Source of the DNA: Oribacterium sp. UBA6992
Lineage (GTDB): Bacteria; Bacillota; Clostridia; Lachnospirales; Lachnospiraceae
DNA: 13,194 nt
Direction of reading: 5' to 3'
Assembly (NCBI GenBank): GCA_002449915.1
Contig: DJXY01000137.1
Coordinates: 1-13,194 of the forward strand
In this document: positions 1-5,398 of the stretch, piece by piece
Layout of the letters: each line of letters opens with the position of its first letter
How positions within the stretch are numbered: position 1 is the stretch's first letter
Program-made: the position numbers and the translations under genes
Notes under the pieces: generated by a model
What the model was told of the DNA's origin: nothing
Database searches by the model: none
The model's input: the letters and a program-made list of their open reading frames with translations, nothing else

Positions 1-504
1 AAAGGTGAATGTAGTGCCCGCCGCGCCTTCCTGCTCGGGATACTCGGTAGTGAGCTTGGAGGAGCCTAACTCCTCGGAAGAAACATTCATCGTAAGCGTG
101 ATGCTGTCGGCATTGGACTCGCCTGCAGCATTGAGTGTTACGGTATAGCTGCCCTCGGCGGCATTGTCCGGAACTGTCACATTATAGCTTGCAAGCTTGT
201 CATTGTCACCGTTCTTAACATAAACATTGGAAATGTTCTTGCCGTCTCCCTCAAAATAGCCGGTAAATCCGTCGGGGAGCTTGGACGCAGACAGTGCCAC
301 GCTCTCTCCGGCACCTGCGTTTGTAAAGTCAAGGTTAAAGCTGATGGCATCACCCGGCTTTACGCTGATCCCGGGATACGCTGTACTCATATCGAGTCCG
401 CCATCCGCAAATGCCGGGATCGCTCCGCTTAAGGTCATTGCTGCCGTAAGCATCATACCGGCAGCTGCTGCCGTAAATTTCCGTATTACATTTCTTGTCT
501 TCAT
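1..504 (-). CDS. Secreted NEW3-like domain protein, 3' end beyond window
   Basis: The reading frame is open from an ATG at 504 to the window edge (168 codons), so the C-terminus is missing. Residues 1-33 form a signal peptide: basic MKTRNVIRK, then an Ala/Met-rich core ending in AFA before DGG. The mature part starts with a stretch like YPGISVKPGDAISFNLDF, followed by short beta-strand-like segments (GESVALSASKLPDGFTGYF and SYTVTLNAAGESNADSITL). That pattern resembles NEW3/COG1470 domains, Ig-like folds in secreted proteins that often sit beside ABC permeases; here this is family knowledge, not proof. A weak purine-rich site (GGGGGCAGG) precedes the ATG. No clear terminator separates it from the wall-binding gene upstream on the same strand, so partial cotranscription is possible. 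An array of 11-bp phased repeats lies at 617-656. Secretion is well supported; function is unknown. Confidence 0.75.
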   Translation of the reverse strand, partial: MKTRNVIRKFTAAAAGMMLTAAMTLSGAIPAFADGGLDMSTAYPGISVKPGDAISFNLDFTNAGAGESVALSASKLPDGFTGYFEGDGKNISNVYVKNGDNDKLASYNVTVPDNAAEGSYTVTLNAAGESNADSITLTMNVSSEELGSSKLTTEYPEQEGAAGTTFTF

Positions 505-616
505 AATTCCTGCCCCCTAAAGGATGAGTATTGGCATGGGACCAGGATAGCAGCATATGCCGGAAACCGGGTTCTGCCCTCCTTCCCATTAACTAAGTCC
601 CTGTTGTAAGCCGGAA

Positions 617-656
617 TTGTGAACACTTTTAGATTCTTTTGTGAAGTTTTTGTGTT
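617..656 (-). promoter_or_regulatory. 11-bp phased direct repeats upstream of NEW3-like gene
   Basis: On the plus strand TTGTGAA occurs at 617-623 and 639-645, and TTGTGTT at 650-656. The starts are 22 and 11 bp apart, and the in-phase position 628-634 (TTTAGAT) matches four of seven bases. This face-of-helix spacing is typical of OmpR/PhoB-family operators. It lies between the wall-binding gene stop (667) and the NEW3-like start (504), so it could control the latter. A TACAAC at 603-608 (minus strand) might be a -10. Binding is inferred. Confidence 0.4.
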
Positions 657-666
657 CTCGATGATT

Positions 667-1254
667 TTACGGATTTATGAGAGCACCGGACTCTGCAAAA
701 TGATACTCCTTACCACCGATGGTGTAATTTCCATTGGACAGCATGTCTCCGTTGTCCGTAAGATAATAGGTGCCGCTCGGAAGCTCTGCCCACCCGGTCA
801 GCATCTTGCCATCGGAATTAAAATAATACCATTTGTCATTGATCTGCCGCCAGCCGGTCGCCATCCCGCCATAATCCTTAAGATAATACCAGCTGGAGCT
901 TCCGTCCGCGTTTTTAAGGTACTGCCATCCGGTCTGCATGGCACCCTTACCGTCCATGTAATACCAGTCACCGTTGATCTGCCGCCAGCCGGTATTCATC
1001 AGCCCGGACTCCTTAAAGTAATACCAGGTATCATGCACCTTGGCCCAGCCGGTCTGCATAATGCCATTTGCATCCATATGGTAATACCCATACGTTGTAT
1101 GGATCCACTTGTCACGGATCATCTCGTTATTATACTGAAATGTCCACTGTCCGCTGCTGTTCTGCTGCCATCCTGCATATACAGGGCAGGCCACTGCCGC
1201 AGAGATCATCAGCGTCAACACGGTTTTGTTAAGGATATGATGCATAAGCTTCAT
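667..1254 (-). CDS. Secreted cell-wall-binding repeat protein, 195 aa
   Basis: From the ATG at 1254 the protein has a signal peptide (MKLMHHILNKTVLTLMISAA, ending VYA at residue 27). The rest consists of cell-wall-binding (CW_binding/choline-binding-like) repeats of about 20-24 residues, with the recurring signature TGW-x5-8-WYY-x4-G-x-M. Examples are MNTGWRQINGDWYYMDGKG and MATGWRQINDKWYYFNSDG. There is no catalytic domain; the whole mature protein is repeats, so it probably sits on wall polymers or acts as a ligand-binding surface protein. A start at 1302 is possible in the same frame, but it would put about 16 polar residues before the signal peptide; AGGAG lies 11 bases before the chosen ATG. 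It follows the broken kinase gene on the same strand, with its own candidate promoter at 1392-1420 and a phased repeat at 1431-1449. Two repeats share 20 identical bases (839-858 and 974-993), which points to unit duplication. Confidence 0.85.
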   Translation of the reverse strand: MKLMHHILNKTVLTLMISAAVACPVYAGWQQNSSGQWTFQYNNEMIRDKWIHTTYGYYHMDANGIMQTGWAKVHDTWYYFKESGLMNTGWRQINGDWYYMDGKGAMQTGWQYLKNADGSSSWYYLKDYGGMATGWRQINDKWYYFNSDGKMLTGWAELPSGTYYLTDNGDMLSNGNYTIGGKEYHFAESGALINP

Positions 1255-1391
1255 AATTGCCAGCACTCCTGTCTGTACGGATATATCTTGATCACACCGC
1301 ATAAAGCTTCTACCCTGCGTCCATAGCAGTCTTTGTCCGGGTCCAGTGCAGTAATCTCAATGCAGATGCTTCTTGACGGTCTTCTATTCTT

Positions 1392-1420
1392 ATCGTATTG
1401 AAAAGGCAACGCGGCTGCAA
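1392..1420 (-). promoter_or_regulatory. Candidate sigma-A promoter for the 195-aa wall-binding gene
   Basis: On the minus strand TTGCAG (1420-1415) and TACGAT (1397-1392) are separated by exactly 17 bases. They match three of six -35 and four of six -10 consensus positions. The start codon lies about 140 bases downstream. The weak hexamers fit a promoter that needs an activator, and a phased direct repeat lies 10 bases upstream of the -35. Confidence 0.4.
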
Positions 1421-1430
1421 GGGATGACCG

Positions 1431-1449
1431 GAAATTGTAATGAAATTGT
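1431..1449 (-). promoter_or_regulatory. Direct repeat GAAATTGT-N3-GAAATTGT, putative response-regulator site
   Basis: Two identical 8-mers GAAATTGT start at 1431 and 1442, an exact 11-bp period. On the minus strand this reads ACAATTTC-ATT-ACAATTTC and ends 10 bases before the putative -35. Tandem half-sites at 11 bp placed just upstream of -35 are the usual layout for activation by OmpR-family regulators. The regulator encoded at 2334-3053 on the same strand is the obvious candidate; this link is inference. Confidence 0.5.
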
Positions 1450-1469
1450 CAATGTCAGGTCGTTTTAAG

Positions 1470-1835
1470 TCATTGCTGTGGCTTTGGTCCGGAGTGCGGA
1501 AGATACATCCGGTAACAGGCACCATGCTGCGGTTTTGCTTTATTTTCCACCATAACATGGCCTCCAAGATAGCGGATACCGGACGCGACAACAGAAAGTC
1601 CGATCCCGAAGCTTCCGGCTTCTCCTTTATAATATCTCTCAAAAATATGCGGGAGATCTGCTGCATCAATTCCTGGTCCGTCGTCCTCGATGCAGATAAC
1701 GATATCTTCCGCCTGATCTGTGAGTCCATAAGAGACTTTAACCTCTGATTCTGCATAGCGCATACAGTCTGAAACTACATTTTGCAGGATCCGGATCAGA
1801 AGATCTGGATCTGTTTTGATATTGATGTGTTGTGC
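1470..1835 (-). pseudogene. C-terminal ATPase half of a broken sensor histidine kinase
   Basis: This frame is open from 1835 to the stop at 1470 and encodes a good HATPase_c domain. Visible motifs are an N-box (ILQNVVSDCMRYAES), the G1 box (EDDGPGI), an F-box-like HIFERYYKG and the G2 box (SFGIGLSVV), then the terminal strand GGHVMVENKA. The last possible ATG is at 1763, inside the N-box, and a TAG closes the frame at 1838-1836, so the domain has no plausible start of its own. It lies one frame away from the sensor half that precedes it (1738-2337), which it should continue. No sequence for TM2, HAMP or the dimerisation/phospho-acceptor domain lies between them. The ATPase residues are intact, so the damage looks recent or the fragment is an assembly artefact. 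Confidence 0.75.
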
Positions 1836-2337
1836 CTACTGCTATGGTATCTTTTCTTTCCGAAAGGAAATCCAAAAAGGCATGATCCACTTTAATAGAA
1901 CTATCCATAACATCAGATCCCACAGCTTCATAGTCCTGGTCCACAAGCACATATCGGACATCCCCGGCGCCTTCATGGAAATTTCTCTCGAGAAATACCC
2001 GCAGCGGAAGCATTCCCGCCTCTGCCTTGCCGCCGTCACCATCCGGGTCCTGCGAATGCTGGCTTTTTGGCAGTTCACTCGCGGACGTCGGTGAACTGCT
2101 GTCCCACGTAAATTTTGTTTTAATCTTTTGATCGCCCTCTGTCATGGCAAGTGCATACTCCACCTGATCTGCAAATCTCCTGACATCCTGCTTCGCGGTG
2201 CGTCTCAGGTATCCTGCGGAAGTCATACAAAGCGTGCCGTAGATAAGGCAAGGCAGAAGGATGAGAAGTAGAAGTACAGGCATAAAAATCTTCATTCGGA
2301 TTCCCATCCCCTGCGTGGTCTTTGTCTGCTTCCTCAT
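1738..2337 (-). CDS. N-terminal sensor half of a broken sensor histidine kinase
   Basis: The ATG at 2337 overlaps the regulator stop by four bases (ATGA), a normal regulator-kinase coupling. The product has a cytoplasmic N-terminus, one membrane helix at about residues 17-38 (IFMPVLLLLILLPCLIYG) and an extracellular stretch to about residue 170, with a polar Ser/Asp-rich segment around 78-105 and a more structured part near YVLVDQDYEAVGSDVMDSSI. After about residue 171 (GTTHQ) the reading runs out of frame over the kinase N-box DNA and ends as a 28-residue nonsense tail at 1738. A complete kinase would continue with TM2, HAMP and HisKA; the neighbouring intact kinase (8145-9494) needs about 200 residues for that part. 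As written, the protein is a membrane-anchored sensor with no kinase activity. It is best called a pseudogene part, although it could still be translated. Confidence 0.7.
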   Translation of the reverse strand: MRKQTKTTQGMGIRMKIFMPVLLLLILLPCLIYGTLCMTSAGYLRRTAKQDVRRFADQVEYALAMTEGDQKIKTKFTWDSSSPTSASELPKSQHSQDPDGDGGKAEAGMLPLRVFLERNFHEGAGDVRYVLVDQDYEAVGSDVMDSSIKVDHAFLDFLSERKDTIAVGTTHQYQNRSRSSDPDPAKCSFRLYALCRIRG

Positions 2338-3053
2338 CGACTGCCCATCCTCCCCGTCTCTGTTTCCTTAAGCCGGTAACCGAATCCCCAGACGGTTTCA
2401 ATCTGCACCGTAGACCCCGCCTGATTCAGCTTTTTACGCAGTCTCTTGACGAGATCATCCGTCACCCGTATATCCATCGGAATATCCCGATAGCCCCAGA
2501 CCTGATGCAAAAGCTCCTCCTTGGACACGGCCTCCGGTCGGGACAGAAGGTAATATAAAAATTCAAATTCCATCGGCGTTACCTGACAGCTCTCTCCTCC
2601 GATCCGCAGTAATCTCTGTCCGCGGACCATCCTGAGATTTCCCATCTCTATGGCTTGCTCTGCTGTATCAAGCTCTGATGCATTACGAAAAGCCGCTCTC
2701 CTCAAAAGTGCTTTTACCCTTGCGACCAGCTCCAATGGGAGAAACGGTTTTACCAGATAATCATCGCTTCCTATGGTGAGTCCGGTCACTCTGTCAATGG
2801 GACTGTCCTTGGCGGATACCATCAGGATCGGCACAGCACTGTTCTGTCGGAGCAGCGAGCAGATCTCAAGACCACTCATTCCCGGCATCATCACATCCAG
2901 TACTACAAGCTCCGGCAGCTCTATCCTGCATCTCTCCAATAATTTCTCCCCATCCGGGAAGTCCTCTACAATATACCCTTCATTTTCCAGGAAGATCCGC
3001 TCCATGTCACGGATATGCTGCTCATCATCTGCAATATAGATTTTTGTATCCAT
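2334..3053 (-). CDS. OmpR/PhoB-family response regulator, 239 aa
   Basis: A receiver domain occupies residues 1-115, with the acidic pair D9/D10, phospho-acceptor D53 in VVLDVMMPG, switch S80 (MVSAKD) and K102 in DDYLVKPF. A winged-helix DNA-binding domain follows, with the typical TPMEFEFLYYLLSRPEAVS and the recognition/wing region VKRLRKKLNQ...IETVWGFGYRL. Length is normal for the family. I chose the ATG at 3053 (MDTKIYIADDEQ), which is preceded by GGGAG at 11 bases; an in-frame GTG at 3071 has poorer support. The downstream kinase overlaps by four bases but is broken, so this regulator may now be an orphan, or be phosphorylated by another kinase or by small phosphodonors. A perfect 7+4+7 direct repeat and a TATAAA/TATATA box lie upstream at 3171-3210, suggesting autoregulation. 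Confidence 0.93.
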   Translation of the reverse strand: MDTKIYIADDEQHIRDMERIFLENEGYIVEDFPDGEKLLERCRIELPELVVLDVMMPGMSGLEICSLLRQNSAVPILMVSAKDSPIDRVTGLTIGSDDYLVKPFLPLELVARVKALLRRAAFRNASELDTAEQAIEMGNLRMVRGQRLLRIGGESCQVTPMEFEFLYYLLSRPEAVSKEELLHQVWGYRDIPMDIRVTDDLVKRLRKKLNQAGSTVQIETVWGFGYRLKETETGRMGSR

Positions 3054-3170
3054 CCGGATTTTGTCTCCCACTTTTTACTCTCATAGGTCTTGATGTCCAG
3101 AAGTTTTATTTCATGCGTCTGCATAACTTTCATCCTGTCGACCTCTGCTAAATACAAACAACCTGCATCT

Positions 3171-3210
3171 TTTATATATCCTAGTGGGGGAAGCTGAAAC
3201 CACGCTGAAA
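3171..3210 (-). promoter_or_regulatory. Putative regulated promoter of the response regulator with 7+4+7 repeat
   Basis: On the plus strand GCTGAAA occurs at 3193-3199 and 3204-3210: perfect 7-mers with a 4-base spacer (11-bp period). On the minus strand this is TTTCAGC-GTGG-TTTCAGC, and 14-16 bases further downstream lies TATATA/TATAAA (3178-3171). No good -35 is visible, as expected when a bound regulator replaces it (Pho-box-like promoters). The repeat touches the base of the preceding terminator stem. The likely ligand is the regulator encoded just downstream; this is inference. Confidence 0.5.
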
Positions 3211-3243
3211 ACGGCGCCCCGTTTTTTCCCGGAACGCCGTTTT
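3208..3243 (-). terminator. Rho-independent terminator of the 507-aa wall-binding gene
   Basis: On the minus strand AAAACGGCGTTCC (3243-3231) pairs with GGGGCGCCGTTTT (3220-3208). This gives 13 pairs including two G-U, around a 10-base loop. The U-run is the outer part of the stem. On the plus strand the two inner G-U pairs become C-A mismatches, so the minus orientation is favoured, matching the gene that ends at 3386. Confidence 0.7.
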
Positions 3244-3288
3244 GCTTTAATACTATACTTTCGTTATATTCCTTTTGGGTAGCTTTCT

Positions 3289-3349
3289 GTACCGTTATGT
3301 TTTAGACGGTGGTTTTTATGATCTCACCCCGCCTTGACAACAACGGTAC
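3289..3349 (-). repeat. Nested inverted repeat in 3' untranslated region
   Basis: GTACCGTT (3289-3296) and AACGGTAC (3342-3349) are perfect 8-bp inverted arms separated by 45 bases. Inside them GGTG (3308-3311) can pair with CACC (3325-3328). The structure lies between the stop of the 507-aa gene and its terminator, so it would be transcribed as a 3' untranslated fold. Its role is unknown. Confidence 0.3.
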
Positions 3350-3385
3350 CGAAACATGTCACGTCAAAAGCCTGCTGCATAAAAA

Positions 3386-4909
3386 TCACTCTGTATATTC
3401 GGTATATTCTGCAGTCAGATAGTCGGAAACCATATAGGTATCTCCATCATATGTAAAAGTGGAGCTTCCATTTTTATAAGCAGTGGCTGCCTTGGAGGCG
3501 AGATCATTCTCCGCAAAATATCCGATTGTGCCATTATGGAAAGCGTAGTAATTGCCGTCGCCGTCCTTCACGGTGCCACTGGTCACGACGGTACCTGCGG
3601 TATTAACCAGCACGTACTTACCCTCTGTCGCTTCTACAAGTGCATACTTATCGTCAGAATCTGCCTTCTGGAGAATGCCGTACTTATAATACTTCTTGCT
3701 CTCAATGCCATTGTATGCCTTGCCATTGGACGCAAAGCCAAAGGTATAGGTGTCATCTGCGAGTTCAATGGAAACAGTCGTGCCCTTTTTCATTGCGCCA
3801 TCAGACTCTCCTGATGAGAAATAGAACAGATTCAGATCTCCGCCTGCCGCATCACCCATTTCATAGATGTCCTCTGCGGTAACCTCGTCTTCATCCAGCG
3901 TGGATACAATGTACTGATTGCTGGAGGAACTGATGGAATCATCATTCATCACAACCAGACCATACTGCATGATGCCATCCTCGTCAAAGACATACCACCT
4001 GGAATTGATCTTTTTAGCCTGATTGCTGACGATGTAGCCACTGGAATTGGCATAGAACCAGCGGTATGTGCCATCCTCATAGTCATCCTCATTGACATCC
4101 TCTGATGGAATCGCGTAAATCCAGGTGTTTTTCTGCAGGTGTCCGTCTGCCGCTGTCGAGTAATATTTGGTGGAGCTTACATTGGACGAGGACGCTGTGG
4201 AGCTTGCGTCAGTCCATCCGTAATTCATGATACCGTTCTCATCAAAGCTGTACTTGCTTCCATTAATTGTCTTGGTACTGTCCGCGTATTTCTCGCCGTT
4301 GGAGCCGAAGTACATCCAGATTTCATCATAATCGTCATAGCTCTCGTCCGTGAGATCCTCGGTAACCTGCAGCCAGCCGGTGTACATCGTTCCGTCATCT
4401 GCGGTGCCGAAATAATATGTGGCATCCAGCGCTGCATCATCATCGGTCAGCATCTCGCCTTCCTCGTCTACAAAACCGTACAGCATCCTGCCTTCCTCAT
4501 CAAACATGTACTTCTTGCCGTTGATCTCCTTAGGACTTGAGGTGTCCTGATAGGCGCGTCCATTGGCTCCAAAATAATACCAGCGGTAATCGGCGTCAGT
4601 ATCGTCATCATCTGTGGACTCCAGCTTCACCCAGCGGTTTGTAACCATTGCGCCGTTTTCATCTACATAATAATAGTAGCCATCGTCCTCGATGAGGCTG
4701 TCGGTCACAAGGGTTCCGTCATCTCCCAGATAGAAATAATAATCACCTGATTTTTTCCAGCTGTCAGTTACATAGCTTCCACTGGAATCCGTATAAACCC
4801 AGGTCCCGTCCGCTGTCTGCTCCCATCCGGATGCGAATGCCGGGATGGCCATGGCTGCCGTAAGAACCGCTGCTGCAGTAAGTGTCCTGCATAACTGTTT
4901 CTGTTTCAT
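3386..4909 (-). CDS. Large acidic secreted cell-wall-binding repeat protein, 507 aa
   Basis: The ATG at 4909 is preceded by GGAGG at 7 bases. Residues 1-26 form a signal peptide (MKQKQLCRTLTAAAVLTAA...IPAFA). The mature protein is a long run of degenerate wall-binding repeats: GWEQTADGTWVYTDSSG, DSWKKSGDYYFYLGDDG, NRWVKLES...YRWYYFGANG, NGKKYMFDEEGRMLYGF, NSRWYVFDEDGIMQYG. About every second unit has the K-INGxxYxFDExGxMxYG form seen in glucan-binding/toxin-type repeats. Loops are expanded by strongly acidic inserts (for example STDDDDTDADYRW and DESYDDYDEIW), making the protein very acidic overall. Repeats become less regular in the last 150 residues, which end in AEYTEYTE. No enzyme domain is visible. 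It has a degenerate 13-bp tandem repeat in its 5' untranslated region and its own terminator. Probably a surface protein; ligand and role unknown. Confidence 0.9.
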   Translation of the reverse strand: MKQKQLCRTLTAAAVLTAAMAIPAFASGWEQTADGTWVYTDSSGSYVTDSWKKSGDYYFYLGDDGTLVTDSLIEDDGYYYYVDENGAMVTNRWVKLESTDDDDTDADYRWYYFGANGRAYQDTSSPKEINGKKYMFDEEGRMLYGFVDEEGEMLTDDDAALDATYYFGTADDGTMYTGWLQVTEDLTDESYDDYDEIWMYFGSNGEKYADSTKTINGSKYSFDENGIMNYGWTDASSTASSSNVSSTKYYSTAADGHLQKNTWIYAIPSEDVNEDDYEDGTYRWFYANSSGYIVSNQAKKINSRWYVFDEDGIMQYGLVVMNDDSISSSSNQYIVSTLDEDEVTAEDIYEMGDAAGGDLNLFYFSSGESDGAMKKGTTVSIELADDTYTFGFASNGKAYNGIESKKYYKYGILQKADSDDKYALVEATEGKYVLVNTAGTVVTSGTVKDGDGNYYAFHNGTIGYFAENDLASKAATAYKNGSSTFTYDGDTYMVSDYLTAEYTEYTE

Positions 4910-4920
4910 GATTTACCTCC

Positions 4921-4997
4921 GCTCTGTCATTTGCGCCTTGTCTTTTAGCTTTGTCATTGGGCTTTGTTGCTTAAGCCCTTGCGCTTTGTCGTTTGGC
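4921..4997 (-). repeat. Degenerate 13-bp tandem repeat in the 5' untranslated region
   Basis: On the plus strand the unit GCTTTGTC with variable tail starts at 4921 (GCTCTGTC), 4935 (GCCTTGTC), 4948 (GCTTTGTC), 4961 (GCTTTGTT) and 4983 (GCTTTGTC). The steps are 14, 13, 13 and 22 bases. The array ends at the ribosome binding site of the 507-aa gene, so its transcript would carry about five GACAAAGC copies immediately before GGAGG. This could affect translation or be a target for RNA binding; there is no direct evidence. Confidence 0.55.
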
Positions 4998-5139
4998 AGA
5001 CGATGATTCTGCCTTTACCTACGTTTCGTATTAAAGTGTGCATTTATCGGGGAGTGCATATGGGAAACTGCATTCGCTGCTTCTCTTAAGCACAGGTACA
5101 TCATAGTCCGAGTGCATCCGGCAGAAATAGACAAAAGAG

Positions 5140-5176
5140 GTGGCAAAAATGTGGCAAGCTGTAGGGGATTTATAAA
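5140..5176 (+). promoter_or_regulatory. Direct repeat GTGGCAA-N4-GTGGCAA with downstream TATAAA
   Basis: GTGGCAA occurs at 5140-5146 and 5151-5157, a perfect 7+4+7 repeat with 11-bp period. TATAAA lies at 5171-5176, 13 bases further on the plus strand. The layout resembles an activator-dependent promoter for the 130-aa gene, which would then have a leader of over 200 bases. The repeat could equally serve the divergent gene. The half-site differs from those around the regulator at 2334-3053, so another regulator is likely. Confidence 0.4.
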
Positions 5177-5275
5177 CGATCAGATTCGCCTGGTAGCACA
5201 AAATGTGCGGGCGCAGAGTTTATTGTCTTAATTTTGTAATATTTCTTAATCAATTTAATACTGTTTCGGCATCTT

Positions 5276-5281
5276 TATAAT
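5276..5281 (+). promoter_or_regulatory. Candidate -10 box (TATAAT) for the 130-aa gene
   Basis: A perfect TATAAT lies in a very AT-rich stretch about 118 bases before the ATG at 5399. No TTGACA-like -35 is found 16-18 bases upstream, so the promoter is only tentative. The 25-bp direct repeats at 5309-5372 would then fall inside the transcribed leader. Confidence 0.3.
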
Positions 5282-5308
5282 GATAAAATTTATACAGTAG
5301 TGACAATT

Positions 5309-5372
5309 CATAAATGCATCGCATGTAAGACACATACAAACCAAATCCATAAGTGCATCATGATTTAGACAC
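5309..5372 (+). repeat. Imperfect 25-bp direct repeat, 39 bases apart, before the 130-aa gene
   Basis: Copies at 5309-5333 and 5348-5372 share CATAA-TGCATC at the left and A-GACAC at the right, 18 of 25 positions, with a diverged middle. The second copy ends 12 bases before the AAAGGAGA ribosome binding site (5385-5392). They could be tandem operators or leader elements. Confidence 0.4.
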
Positions 5373-5398
5373 TAAAAATCAATCAAAGGAGACTTAAA

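Larger units (their letters stand above)
3054..3385. other. Intergenic region between regulator and 507-aa wall-binding gene
   Basis: This stretch holds, from the regulator side, an approximately 110-base leader, a candidate -10 (3171-3178), a 7+4+7 direct repeat (3193-3210), the terminator of the 507-aa gene (3208-3243) and a nested inverted repeat in that gene's 3' untranslated part (3289-3349). I see no RNA gene or supported small protein in it. Confidence 0.6.
4910..5398. other. 489-base divergent intergenic region rich in repeats
   Basis: This region separates the minus-strand 507-aa gene from the plus-strand 130-aa gene. From left to right it contains a degenerate 13-bp tandem repeat (4921-4997), four TGCAT words (5039, 5055, 5069, 5113), a 7+4+7 direct repeat with a TATAAA (5140-5176), an AT-rich stretch with TATAAT (5276-5281), and a 25-bp imperfect direct repeat (5309-5372) that includes two more TGCAT words. 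I see no coding frame or RNA gene in it. Both divergent promoters must lie here. Confidence 0.6.

Noticed and set aside
621..657. Terminator stem GAACAC/GTGTTC after the 195-aa gene
   Set aside because: Six pairs around a 25-base loop without a T-run; better explained as part of the phased direct repeats.
619..1326. Long plus-strand frame opposite the 195-aa wall-binding gene
   Set aside because: It is the complement of repeat DNA. The repeated VIP/PPAGxH pattern mirrors the wall-binding repeats, and there is no ribosome binding site.
1310..1756. Minus-strand 148-codon frame overlapping the ATPase fragment
   Set aside because: It reads the kinase ATPase region in the wrong frame; the conserved N, G1 and G2 boxes are in the 1470-1835 frame.
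2966..3157. Small frame overlapping the response regulator start
   Set aside because: It runs out of frame into well-conserved regulator coding sequence, has no good ribosome binding site, and its peptide has no recognisable features.
4921..4997. Possible CRISPR-like array
   Set aside because: Units are only 13 bp, degenerate and contiguous; there are no unique spacers and no cas genes.
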